From Benincasa hispida (lineage: Eukaryota > Streptophyta > Magnoliopsida > Cucurbitales > Cucurbitaceae): DNA of 64,000 bases. The stretch is taken from positions 42,232,623 to 42,296,622 of the forward strand of contig NC_052353.1 in assembly GCF_009727055.1 (NCBI RefSeq). Direction: 5' to 3'. Below the pieces are notes generated by a model. It was not told where the DNA came from and ran no database searches. It saw nothing but the letters and a program-made list of their open reading frames with translations. The position numbers and the translations under genes are program-made. Each line of letters opens with the position of its first letter. Position 1 is the stretch's first letter. Of this stretch, positions 47,340 to 57,506 are shown piece by piece.

Positions 47340-48390
47340 AATGAAAGTCTATCAGTGTTAGCCACTAATATTTTGTATCATTGATAGCTTAATCTTTGAT
47401 TATATTTTCGTAGTTAATAGCCACTTATAGAAATCTATCATTGATAGCCAACTTAGTGAATTTAATTAATAAAGTTGAATCTTGAACTAAAATGTAAGTG
47501 GAATGCTTAGAAGTTATCACTAATAGTATGTTTATCAATGGTAGAAGCTATCATAAAAAAGAAAATGGACTTATAAATGTTTGGGAAGGACAAGAAATGG
47601 GCAAAAAGGTGTTCAATGTCTATGATTGATAGAAGCTACTACTGATAGCATGTTGCCAGTAATAGAAGCTAATACTAATAACATGTTATCGATGATAAAA
47701 GCTACTCGATAGTACGTTATCGGTGATAGAAGCTACCACTGATAGCACGTTATCGGTGATAAAGAATTATCACTAATAGCATGATATCAGTGAGATCATT
47801 GATAGCATCTTATTAGTGATGTTATCAGTGAAAGAAGCTATCACTGATAACCACAATATGAGTGATGTTAGTGATATCGGTGATACAACTTAAGTGATAT
47901 CTATATATCGAGTTTCTTTCAAAGGTGATAACCAGTTATAGAAGTCTATCATTGATAGTCTTAAGTGTTAATATTTCAAGGTTGATTCTAATTGATGAAA
48001 GTCTATCAGTGATAACGACTGATAGTTGCTATCAGTGATAGCCATAATAAAATATTATTAGTGATAACTATTATGGTAATCAAAGTTGTTGGTCTTCTTT
48101 CAAAGTTGATCACTATTTATAAATCTATCATTGATAGCCACTGATAGCCTTTAAGTAATATTTCAACGTTGATTCTAATTGATGAAAGTGAATTAATGAT
48201 AGCTAATAATAATTTATAGCAAATTAAAAGTTAATATTTCAAGATTGTATTAATTTTTCTTAAATTGAAAGCTGTCGCTGATAGCATCTATTATCGATAG
48301 CAATTGATAGAAGCTATTAGCGATAGCAGCTGATAGCAACTATCAGTGGTCACCACTGATAGCTGCTATCAGTGATAGTTTTAATTTGAG
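47340..48390. repeat. Dense array of CTATCA/TGATAG dyad motifs
   Basis: Dozens of copies of TATCA[C/G/T]TGATAG and close variants (for example 'ctatcactgatagc', 'gttatcggtgatagaagctac', 'gctatcagtgatagcc') occur in both orientations. The motif is itself an inverted repeat of about 6+6 bp, and adjacent copies can pair with each other. Unit spacing is irregular (about 15-40 bp). 'atttcaaggttgattctaattgatgaaagt' recurs at about 47970 and 48160, indicating higher-order duplication. Confidence 0.9.
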
Positions 48391-49181
48391 AAAACCGAGA
48401 AGCGAACAAAATGGTGGCTAGGCATGGGTTTTTTAGTCTTTTACCATTTTTTGATCTATATATGCAATTATTTTATACTTGTACTACATATTATATTATT
48501 TTGGGCTTGAATTCTATTTATGTAACTAGCCCTTTTCATTAAGAAGCATAGTATAGTAACTTTGAGAATGAATTGCTAAGTCTCATATCTTCTTCTAGTG
48601 AATGACAAAGGACTTTCACAAATGAGGACAAGCCAAACACCATAAACAAGAAACTTAAAAAGGATTTTCTATGATCCTAGTTTTGTTTATATCGTTCTTA
48701 GAGTTTTCAAAAGAATCAGTAGTAGAAGATCAGGATTATGCTGTCTCTGATCATCTGCAACCTCCATTTCTAAAGCTTTTTACGTTTTACCCCTTCTATA
48801 GAAATTTGAAAATTTTGTAATTATACTAACTTTCATGTTTAACAAAATCTTTTCATCAAGAAAATTATGGAGATGGAGGAGAGAGCATCATCTTTTTCAT
48901 TGAAAAAGGATGGAAATGGAGGAGAGACAAGAGAGAGAAGGGAGAAGAGGAGAGAGAGAAGAGGGAGAAGTGAGAAATATTAAAAAATTATTTGTTTTTC
49001 CTATGCATCATGCCACATCATATATTTGATCAATTTTATATTTAAATTTAACAAATTTATTAGTTGAGAGACCTTTTAAATCTATTCTTGAAAACATAGG
49101 GACTAAAATGATCAATTTTAAACATTGGAGATCAAATGCTACTATTCTTGATAACTCAGAGACCAAAAGGTATTTTTCCCA

Positions 49182-49217
<36 letters not shown>
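49182..49217. repeat. (AAT)n microsatellite
   Basis: About twelve uninterrupted AAT units just outside the right end of the 46.1-49.2 kb element. Confidence 0.97.
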
Positions 49218-49218
<1 letters not shown>

Positions 49219-49224
49219 TCGTAA

Positions 49225-49937
49225 ATTGTGATAAGTATAAAGACTATTTTCAAATATAAAAAGATAAATTAAAATATTTACAAGTAGCAGCACAATCTAT
49301 TTGCGATAAATCGTGATAGACTACTATTTGGAGGTATTAAAAAAACCCAATGACTGCAAAAAAATCGATTGGGTTGGGTTGGGTTGGGTTATCAACTCAT
49401 TCGGGTTGGGTTAAGTTCAAATAAATGAAAATTTTATGGGTTAGATTGGTTTATGGATTCACCTAATATAACCCAAACCAACCCCAACCAACCCGAATTT
49501 ATTATTAATTTAAAAAAATATTTTTTTGTTACTTATAACACAATTATTTCTACATATATTGATTTTAATTTTATTTAATTTTAATATTTTTTTAATAATT
49601 TATTTTTTAACAACTTTTAAAAGTAGTTTCTTTGCACTCTAGAAAGAAAATTTTCACTATATAAATTGAAATTGAGTAGTTAATCTTAATTCAATGTACT
49701 AAAATAATTAAATTAAATTTTTACATATTTACATTTTGCTTCTTTTATAAATTGTTCGGGATGTAAATTTCTTCAACCCAAATAACCTTTATTAAAAAAT
49801 AAACTCAACTCAACCTAACCCATAAACACCTCTACTACTATTTGTGTAGTCGATTTATCGCAGATAGATTGTGATATTTTGTTAGTATTTATAAATATTT
49901 TCAACAATTTTATCATTTAAAATAATTTTTCTAAGTA
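49225..49937. mobile_element. Dyad-family MITE split by a hAT-type MITE
   Basis: The left part (49225-49328) begins 'aagactattttcaaatataaaaagataaattaaaatatttac' and contains 'ttgcgataaatcgtgatag'. The right part (49835-49937) contains 'gtagtcgatttatcgcagatag' and ends 'tttcaacaattttatcatttaaaataatttttc'. Joining the two at the TSD restores one element about 205 bp long, with a palindromic centre. Confidence 0.75.
49329..49834. mobile_element. Non-autonomous hAT-type element (506 bp) with perfect 8-bp TSD
   Basis: Termini are TGGAGGTATT and, on the other strand, TAGAGGTGTT, matching the general plant hAT end. The element is flanked by identical CTACTATT (49321-49328 and 49835-49842). The interior carries TTGGGT repeats at the left and inverted AACCCAAACC blocks further in. 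There is no transposase. Confidence 0.85.
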
Positions 49938-50356
49938 TGACGCATTAGTTTACTTCACCATTAATTATACAAATTTAATTAGCGACCCCTCCAAATCACA
50001 AAGATGTTTTTTTCTTTTTTTCTTTCTTTTTTTCCCCTTAAAAAACAAGAAAAAAAAACATACAATTGGCAAGTTGTAGGATTCAAAATTGCCATCCAAA
50101 ATTCAGCTCAAAGAGCCTGAAGAACCACAGATTTTAGGAGCCAAATTGAATCATATAAGAGGTGGAAACTATCAAATTCAATAACTTGCTTAAGAGAATA
50201 CACTTACACAACCATAATTAAACAATAAGTCAACACCCAAAGTTTTCCATGTTTTAAAATGAAACAATCTATTGGATTCATCATAAAAAACAAAATCCAA
50301 ACCAATTTACCAAAACATCAACTTGCTAGTAGCAGAACAGAGCAGTTTGATTAAAT
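49938..50356. other. 3' flank of the UPF0496 gene and intergenic DNA
   Basis: The part next to 50356 is presumably its 3' UTR on the minus strand. No other feature supported. Confidence 0.4.
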
Positions 50357-51475
50357 TCAATGGTTAGGATGTTTTATGATCCTTTGTAAAACCACTGTCC
50401 TAGCCCTCCTAATATCTCTGCTGCAAGTATCAGCCTGTAATCCCAAATCCTCCACATTCTTCATGAACTGTCCCAGTTTCTTCTTCATCTCTTCCACCCC
50501 AAGCTTCACAGCTTCCTCTTCAATGGCAAAATCTGCTTTCTTCAAAAGTGATTCTATCTCCACTGTCAATTTATCAATAAGCACTCTAATGTTATCCATA
50601 TCTTTAATAGCTACATATGTTCCCACTTGCATTGAGCTCAACACTTCCTTCTGTCCCTTCAAAACAGCCTCATAGTTCTTCCATAATGAATCAATCCATT
50701 TCCCCATTGATCCCACCGGAATCGAAGCTGCCGCAGCCATTGCCGCTGCAACCGGTGGAGCTGCCATGGCAGCTGCTACAATTGAACATATCAACACACT
50801 AGCAAAAGTAGCTACAAAGATTATGCTAGACACCTTCCTCCAAGTGCTCATGGATTTGAGTTTCTTGTCAAGCTTGTTCTTCCTTATTAGTAGTTTCTCT
50901 AACATTCCAATCTGTTGCCTATAAACAGCATTGAATATTTGGAAAAACTCATCTGTAAATGGATCACCAGCAGCCTTAAAATTCCTTAGCTCTTGTAAAG
51001 TTTTGACATATCCATTCCCATCTTCCATTTTAACTTCCTCCTCAAATTGTTGAATCGCCATTACAATCAAAAGATGGCTATCACGAGCTTTTTTCAAACA
51101 CTTCTCCAATTCTGTACAGAAATCTAAAGACTGCAAGCTATTCTCAAAATACTCCTCAACTAATTCAAACAACTCTTGATTCTTCCATATATCTTTCTTA
51201 CAAGCCAAAATTACTTTCACAACTTCTTGATTCATTTCTAATAAACATTCTGTGATTTCTTTAAGAGAATCAAAGGAAAGAGCTCTAACCTCAACGCCAA
51301 CAGCGATGGTATTAATTGCTTGGTTAGTACGAGCTTGGAGAGTGGAATCAAACGATTGTAGATCGGCGTCAGCCTTACAAGCCGCTTCATAAGAACTCAG
51401 CTCCGTCGTGTAAGCCAAATTAGGGGATAGATTAATGGATGGAACTGAAGACTTTTTGCTCAAATGGGCTCCCAT
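50357..51475 (-). CDS. UPF0496 (DUF677) family membrane-associated protein, At4g34320-like
   Basis: Intronless, 372 aa, similar in length to Arabidopsis UPF0496 members. It starts [10 protein letters not shown]; a glycine at position 2 and serine at 6 followed by lysines fits the N-myristoylation consensus. Residues 20-55 hold the family opening ([20 protein letters not shown]). Long amphipathic helices follow (about 60-150 and 175-210). A hydrophobic, alanine-rich stretch at about 216-254 probably makes one or two membrane spans. A C-terminal helical region (about 260-365) ends basic. The family is poorly characterised; some relatives (At14a/AFL1-like) are placed at the plasma membrane and endomembranes with roles in stress and cell-wall contact, but this cannot be carried over safely. 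The frame is intact and codon-like throughout, so the gene looks functional. It converges with the acyltransferase gene about 5.4 kb away. Confidence 0.92.
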   Translation of the reverse strand: MGAHLSKKSSVPSINLSPNLAYTTELSSYEAACKADADLQSFDSTLQARTNQAINTIAVGVEVRALSFDSLKEITECLLEMNQEVVKVILACKKDIWKNQELFELVEEYFENSLQSLDFCTELEKCLKKARDSHLLIVMAIQQFEEEVKMEDGNGYVKTLQELRNFKAAGDPFTDEFFQIFNAVYRQQIGMLEKLLIRKNKLDKKLKSMSTWRKVSSIIFVATFASVLICSIVAAAMAAPPVAAAMAAAASIPVGSMGKWIDSLWKNYEAVLKGQKEVLSSMQVGTYVAIKDMDNIRVLIDKLTVEIESLLKKADFAIEEEAVKLGVEEMKKKLGQFMKNVEDLGLQADTCSRDIRRARTVVLQRIIKHPNH

Positions 51476-52060
51476 TACTTCGATTTTCAGTGAAACAGCA
51501 CAAATTTCCTCAGCTTTTGCAACCTGGTTCTTCCTGAAAATGAAGACTCTTCAATCGAGTGAGGGTTTGGAGTGAAATTTGCGGAAATGGTGGAAATCTT
51601 CAAAAGGGGTTTGAGAAAGATGATAAATGAACAAAACCCAGAAAGGGATTGGACAATGGAAAGCGATTGGAGAGGGAAAAAGATGGAGAAAAATAGTAAA
51701 ACATGGGGTTTAGGTTAAATAGAAAGGGAAGAAGAAGGAGGAGAACTAGAAGCAATGAAGAAGAAGCTTGAAGAAGAGGATTAAGAAGAGAGAAACTGTG
51801 GATGAAATTGAAGTTCTATCGAGAGAATTTGGGAAGTTAGCTTGCACGTTTTGAGAGAGAACTCAAAAGTATTGGCTTACGAAAACGCGGAAACTGAATC
51901 TTCTTTTTCTCTTATTTATCTACAAGGAAAGTGTTTCTTAGCAATTTAACACTTGAAAGTTTAAACAGAGAGAGAATTGTGAGGCAAGAAAAGAGGAGTG
52001 GGAGGCAGAAGCTTGGGCTTAAAGGAGCTGAGCAGAAAATTTGGTTGTTATAATGGGGAG
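51476..52060 (-). promoter_or_regulatory. 5' UTR and proximal promoter of the UPF0496 gene
   Basis: On the minus strand the UTR just before the ATG carries a CATTTTCAG acceptor-like site (around 51537), so a leader intron is plausible. 51739-51775 is CTT/CTTC-rich on the coding strand, as is common near plant transcription starts. No TATA box can be picked with confidence. Confidence 0.4.
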
Positions 52061-53373
52061 TCTATTTCTTGGTCCCACTGCAAAGACCATTTTCCAATGG
52101 CCAATGTGAAAATATCACATTGAAATTCTCATCAAAATTATGCTATCTTTTGACTTTATTCTAGTTTTTACTTTATGGGATGTTCTTTACCTTACAAAAC
52201 TTTGGGAAAAGTTGAAATTTAATTTTTTTGGTTGGATAAAAACCTCGTAAATAAATTCTATAGTTTGATAAAATCTCATGAATAGTCTCGACCATAAAGA
52301 TTACGTTCTAACTTTTAAATTATAAACCCTATTATCTAGCTGTCTCAAAATCCTAGAAAAGAAATCAAGTTTGTATTGTAATGTAACCTATTTAATAATG
52401 TATAATGTATTTTCTTAATCAATTTGTTTTTAAAAATGATATTGTAAGACAAATAAGGTTTAAAATATTGATGATTATGGAAATGTTGAAGTCTCTATTT
52501 CATAGAAATGTGGATAGAAATATTAATAAAAGTTTAAAATGTTGACATTGATGGATACTTTAAAGAAAAAAAAAGTATTTTTGGTTACTAGATTTTAGGT
52601 CTAATTTCTATTTGGTTCCTGAATTTCAAATTATTATAATTTTAGTTAATTTTTAAGTTTGATTTTAATTTAGTCATAACTTCAAAATGTTACATTTTTA
52701 CCAAATTTGAGTTTTGTTTTGATTTGGTCCATAAGTTTCAAAATTTATATTATTAACCTTGATTTTTCATTGCATACTCATTTTTAGTTTCTGGTGTTAA
52801 TGTTTATTGTTAAAATAATTATGATGTGAAATTTTAAATTTAATTCTATTAAGGATGAAAATAATGAATCTTAATTAATTATAAATCTTTTAATGCTTTT
52901 AAATTAATTAACAGGCATTAACATTAAAGACAAAGAGTGAGTAGTTAATTTTAAAAAATGAAGTTAAAACTGTAATTCTCGAAACTTAGGAACTAAATTG
53001 AAACAAACTTAAATTTCATGGCTAAATTGTAACAACCATTATTAGCTTAGTAGGGGTCAATAGAGGGCATGACTTTAATCAAGAAATAAGAGGTCATAGA
53101 ATCTATAGAAAACACCAAAATATTCTACGACTCTTGACACCAGCCTAAAAACACTTGGAGATCAAAAAGATATTTTTTTTTTTGCTGAAAAAAGTTATAA
53201 AATCAGAAAATTCAAAGAAATATTGAATTAAAAAAATAAACATTTTACGCCTTTAGTAATTAGTTAAATATTTATTATTAATATTATAGTTTTTTTTTAA
53301 TGTTTCATCAATTTTTTTTCTTAGAAAGTATTGTGGCATGTCGACACAAATTTAACATCTAAGGATAAATTAT
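52061..53373. other. AT-rich intergenic sequence
   Basis: Nothing recognisable. 52570-53040 has repeated phrases like 'gaaacttaggaactaaattgaaac' and 'tttgatttggtcc', of the type found in plant dispersed repeats, without clear ends. Confidence 0.4.
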
Positions 53374-53602
53374 AGGGTTGTTTTTAAATATAAAAAAATA
53401 AATAAAAAATATTTACAAAATATGACAAAATTTTAAAACTATCAATGATAGACGTTGATAGTTTGAAAATTTTAAAACTATCAGTGATATTGATAGACAC
53501 TAATAGAAGTCTATCAGTGTCTATTAGCGTCTATCATTGATAATTTGAAAATTTTGCTATATCTTATAAATATTTTTAACAGTTTTACCATTTGAAATAA
53601 TT
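53374..53602. mobile_element. MITE of the TATCA/TGATA dyad family
   Basis: Left side 'ggttgtttttaaatataaaaaaataaa...aaatatttacaaaatatgacaaaattttaaaactatcaatgatag'. The right side mirrors it: 'ctatcattgataatttgaaaattttgctatatcttataaatatttt...accatttgaaataattttcc'. The core phrase 'gaaaattttaaaactatca' is duplicated. Confidence 0.8.
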
Positions 53603-53717
53603 TTCCTAAATTATATTTAGATTTTGTTTAGGATTAAATGATTTCTAATTTTCCTGAAAAAAAAAAAACAATTTATACGCATAAATTGTTTGAAATCAAT
53701 TTTTGTATACCGTGAGT

Positions 53718-53852
53718 TTATGAAGCACAGATACAGATACGGCTACATAATACGGATACGATCGGATACGGCGATTTGTCAATTTCTAAAAAACTAAGAT
53801 ATGGATACGTCTAAGGATGCGTCATTTATATATATATATATATATAGAAATT

Positions 53853-53909
<57 letters not shown>

Positions 53910-54521
53910 TACATATTTCTAAAAAACGAGGATACTGATACGTTGAAGATACATTTTTTTCTTAAAAAAAATCTAGAATATAGATAAAATAGCATATAAG
54001 TTAATAACAATAGCACAAAATAGAATACAAACACTTAAATACAATACAAAAAAGCAACATCTAAGATGTTGAAATACAATAGTTAATAAAATGCAATAGA
54101 ATAGTGACTCATATTGCAAAGAAGAAGAAAAAGAATATTAGAGGAGAAGTATGAAGATAAACGAAGAACTTGTTCATTGAATTGTTGAAGATATCCAAAT
54201 GGTTTATATTTTGGTGGACTTTGTGGGGACTCAAATGTGAAGATGAAGATTAGATGATTCTAGTCTAGGGTTTGGTCCGTTATTTCTTTCCCTTTTAGTT
54301 TTGGACTCGAGTAGTGAACTTTTTAAATAGGTTGCCTAATTTTAGATTGGAAAAAGTTAGATGAATTGCTTGTCTTTTTTATTTTAAAAAAAAGTATGCG
54401 TAGAAATAGATACGTCAAATCGCGTGTCAGATACGTATCTGGGAAGTATCTGGAAGTATCGGTATCTGATACATGTCTGATACTGATTCTTTGCCTCACA
54501 TGAAGTATCTATGCTTCATAA
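53718..54521. mobile_element. 804-bp TIR element with perfect 8-bp TSD
   Basis: It starts TTATGAAGCACAGATAC and ends GTATCTATGCTTCATAA, a 17-bp inverted pair with one mismatch. It is flanked by identical CCGTGAGT (53710-53717 and 54522-54529). Both ends are rich in GATACG/GTATC words in opposite orientation. An 8-bp TSD suggests a hAT-type mobiliser. The interior is AT-rich with a long AT microsatellite and no coding capacity. Confidence 0.85.
53827..53905. repeat. (AT)n microsatellite
   Basis: Three adjoining runs of AT/TA dinucleotides, interrupted by 'gaaatt' and single-base slips, inside the TIR element. Confidence 0.95.
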
Positions 54522-54529
54522 CCGTGAGT

Positions 54530-55580
54530 ACATGGTCTCTAGTTCATGCAACTTTGAGCAAATCTCTCAAGACGATTAGTAGACTCAACTGCATTTTGTT
54601 GTATTAAAATAGGATAACTGTAATGAGTGACAAAAATTAGAAATTATAAAATAGGTCATTTGAAAAAATATCTTTTTTAAAAAAAATGAAAAATTGTCCT
54701 TTTTCTAGTTTTCTCATTACAAAAATAGCACACTTTTTGAAAAGTTGTTAAAAGAATTTATCTCGGGCCTTCTCGAGTAAGATCGGACTCGAGATTGAAT
54801 TTGAAACGTTAAGAATTCAATTATCCAATCTCTTGAAAGGACGAAAATACCTCATCTTGAAAAAACCCTTCATATAAACGGAAACCATTCCAGCTCCTCA
54901 CTTCGCTCGAGATCTCCTTACATTTGCTTTGAAATTTTCCTTGTCTCGGCAGTTATTTGCATCCTTAAGCTTTGTTATTGTAAAGATATTCCATTATTCT
55001 CCTTCATTTTGTCTACGGTTTCAACTTATATTAGTGTTTGGTTAGGGTTTTAGTGTCGATCTAAGATATATGTGAAATTTGGGCTCCATATATATATATA
55101 TTGAATATTTGGTCCTTTTTTGTGTGTATGTATGTATTTGATGATTTTCTAGATACTTCATCCTATCTCGAGTACAATATGTTTGCATCCCGGGCATGAT
55201 TGGATGATGTAGTCTCAAGATCTATTGAATGTGCCCCAAGATTGGGTAGACTATTGGTTTGGACTATTGTATATGATCTCGGGGTAAATGTGGCCCGAGA
55301 TTGACCATGAGATTAGCCACGATATCTTATACAAAACGTGACCAAAAAACCTAATCTCGTGGCATGCCTGTGTAAATAGCCTGAGTTCTTCCTAATTAGT
55401 ACACGATCTTGGGCAAGTTTTACTTCAAGATTTAAGGAAAATTCCAAATATAATGTTTATGTCTTGTTTACCTAATTGATTGTTGAGTTCAATTTCTGGT
55501 TTGTGGTCTATGTGATAGACATTGGTACCTAAGATTCGTACTTTTGACTATTTTCCAGCCAATTTGACGGTTGTTCTCAT
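54530..55580. other. Upstream part of the DUF1985 relic or intergenic DNA
   Basis: Contains several 'tctcgag / gggcaag / cccgagat' words (54775, 55160, 55260, 55400), giving it a repeat-like look. No gene is recognisable. Confidence 0.35.
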
Positions 55581-56700
55581 TTGACGAAAACAGTCTCGAA
55601 TATTAAGAACAAGTTAACACTTAGGAAATTGTACATGTTTAGGCATATTGTTTTTTGTCATTTTTTTATGTTAGTTTTTAATGGGCCTTTGTGTCATTAT
55701 ATTCTTTTAAGGGAGGTACATGAGGATAGGGAAGACGTCATTAACATTAAGTTACTGGGGAAGAATGTTTCTTTCATGCAGTAAGAGTTTGATATAGTGA
55801 CGGGGTTGAGGTTTAGGCCTAGGCATGTAGTTGAGTTTGATTAGGATAGAGCTCTTAGGCTTAGGAAGTTTTACTTGGGCAATAGGTCCAAAATGAATGA
55901 GACTGAGTTGGACAAGGATTTTTTGGATTATGAGTTCGAAAGTGATGTGGATATGGTGAAGATGACCATTTTATATTTCATCGAGTTGGCTATGATGAGA
56001 AGGGAAATGAGGCAACACATGTGTTGGACCATGTAGGGGTTGATTGATGTATGTATGATTTTTGTAGCTATGACTGGGGTGACATGATATTTATGAAAAC
56101 TCTGGGTAGCCTACAAATTGCACTTAAAGGAAAAGTTGCAATGTACAAGAAGAAGCCTGCGAAAAGTAAGTTGCTTAAGTCATACAACTTATATGGATTT
56201 TAATTTCCTTTCTAGGTTCGTTAATTTCGTTTAATTATAATTGTTTTTGGTATTTCGACTTTATCATGCATTGACGTATGGTGTTTGTTTTTCTGAATTT
56301 GTAGGTTTGGGCGTACTTCATCCCTTAGTGGATAGGTGGAGAATAGGGTTTTTGCTGATGCAATACTGTGCATGGAATTGCACGTATTCACCTAGAGCAA
56401 AGGTGATTCAGACACAGGTTTTTGGGTCTCAAGCAGTAAGTCATTCTTCATTAAGTTTTATATGTTGGTATATAGTTTAGGGCTTAGGGTTCTAATTTTT
56501 TTTCTTATTGTTTACATTCAGGCTCGTATAAATGATCCTGTTCTAACTGAGGAGGAGAAGGTCTACTTCGTTCGTACATTAGACCTTCCGATAGCAGATG
56601 AATATATTGAGCCTCCCCCTCCTCAGCTAGAGAATGTGTTTCATGGTCCAATTGAGAATGAGGATCAGTGACGAGTGGTCGTTTTACAGATTTTGGTCCA
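55581..56700 (+). pseudogene. DUF1985-type relic of an Ulp1-carrying (MULE-like) transposon gene
   Basis: Plus-strand blocks: LRKLYMFRHIVFCHF, NGPLCHYILLREV, LGKNVSFMQ then EFDIVTGLRFRPRHVVEFD, LRLRKFYLGNRSK, VDMVKMTILYFIELAMMRRE, TLGSLQIALKGKVAMYKKK and LLKSYNLYGF. This is the DUF1985 order (a shell domain, the 'vtGLrc' motif, then YxLxGFP). It usually precedes an Ulp1-type cysteine protease in plant transposon-carried genes. Several stops occur, for example after SFMQ and after VVEFD. A trailing frame (LTEEEKVYFVRTLDLPIADE) may be its linker. The Ulp1 catalytic part is not present. Confidence 0.7.
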
Positions 56701-57493
56701 CATGTGAGTGAGCCACCTTTAGTACGCATTTAGGTGCGTGTACCACCTGAGATAGTTCCATTAGTGAGGACCACAACATGTTTATCCTAAGGTGAGTTTT
56801 TAAATCTAAATGGCATACTTTATGTACCATTGAAAATAATTTAAATCATACATCTCATGCATAACTAAATTAATAAAGTACCAAAGTTGACCAGCTATTG
56901 GCATTCCTATTGACCAACTATTGGCATTCCTAGAAAATAAAATAAAATCTAAAACCCTAGATTTTAGAAAATCATAAAAGAAAATGAAAAAAGACAAAAG
57001 AAAAAATTGCTTCTGTTCAGCGGCGATGACGAATAAACCAGGACTCAAAACAACGATCCAATAGTTCAAAACGAGACCCTCGATGTTCTGAACATACTGA
57101 CCAAATTTCAGTATGATCCAACGGCTAGAACTCCCATTATTGACAAATATGTAAAAGTTGTCCTTGAAAAACCGAACTACACTGCATTGTTTCTCTCCCT
57201 TTTTTCTTGTTTTGCCTTTGTTTTTTCAGGTTCTTTTCATGAAAAATTTTTGCCACGAAAGACACAGACTTACAAACTTGATTTACAGTAAAAAAAAAAT
57301 ACCCATAAACACCAGGTTTTACATTGACCTCATTAATTAAATCTGTAAATCTAAATGCCAAAAGTCTAAATAGTCAACCTGCAAACCACAATTAAAATCA
57401 TATACATCTCATGCATATATTTTAAAAGAAACCCACCATTCTATTTTGCTTTTGTTTCTAAAAAACCCAAAAATTAAAATTACACAAATTGGA
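56701..57493. other. Probably internal sequence of a minus-strand copia element
   Basis: It lies on the internal side of the primer site at 57494, but no gag frame is recognisable. A short direct repeat, 'ccaactattggcattcctagaaaat'-like, occurs at about 56890 and 56912. Confidence 0.35.
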
Positions 57494-57504
57494 CTCTGAT
57501 ACCA
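57494..57504 (-). other. tRNA-Met-type primer-binding site of a copia element
   Basis: On the minus strand it reads TGGTATCAGAG, the standard plant copia initiator-Met primer site. It lies 3 bp internal to the LTR end at 57507. Confidence 0.85.
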
Positions 57505-57506
57505 AT

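Larger units (their letters stand above)
46105..49180. mobile_element. 3.1-kb non-autonomous element with long (about 280-330 bp) terminal inverted repeats
   Basis: The left end reads GGGAAAAATACC and the right end GGTATTTTTCCC. Inwards, both arms share (inverted) 'tttgatct', 'gttatcaagaa', 'aaattggtcat', 'ctaataaatctattaaatttaaatataaaatt' and 'atgatgtg'. These are followed by a C/T-rich tract on the left (46300-46380) and a G/A-rich tract on the right (48850-48970). The interior has a pyrimidine minisatellite and a dyad array, and no transposase. Flanks do not show a clear TSD (9 bp tested by eye: AAAAAACAT versus AAATAATAA). A shorter relative lies at 36118-36927. Confidence 0.75.

Noticed and set aside
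47340..48390. Possible CRISPR-like array, or an engineered tet operator array (the dyad matches the core of tetO)
   Set aside because: Repeats are irregular, in both orientations and without unique spacers of fixed length. The tetO-like match is to a 12-13 bp palindrome only, copies vary, and the same motif is scattered in MITEs, so it is native repeat DNA.
49357..49390. Telomere-like (TTGGGT)n run
   Set aside because: The plant telomere unit is TTTAGGG. The run lies inside a hAT-type MITE with a defined TSD.
57494..57504. Initially considered part of a tRNA gene
   Set aside because: Only the 3'-end complement of initiator tRNA-Met is present, next to an LTR end, which is what a primer-binding site looks like. 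There is no tRNA body.
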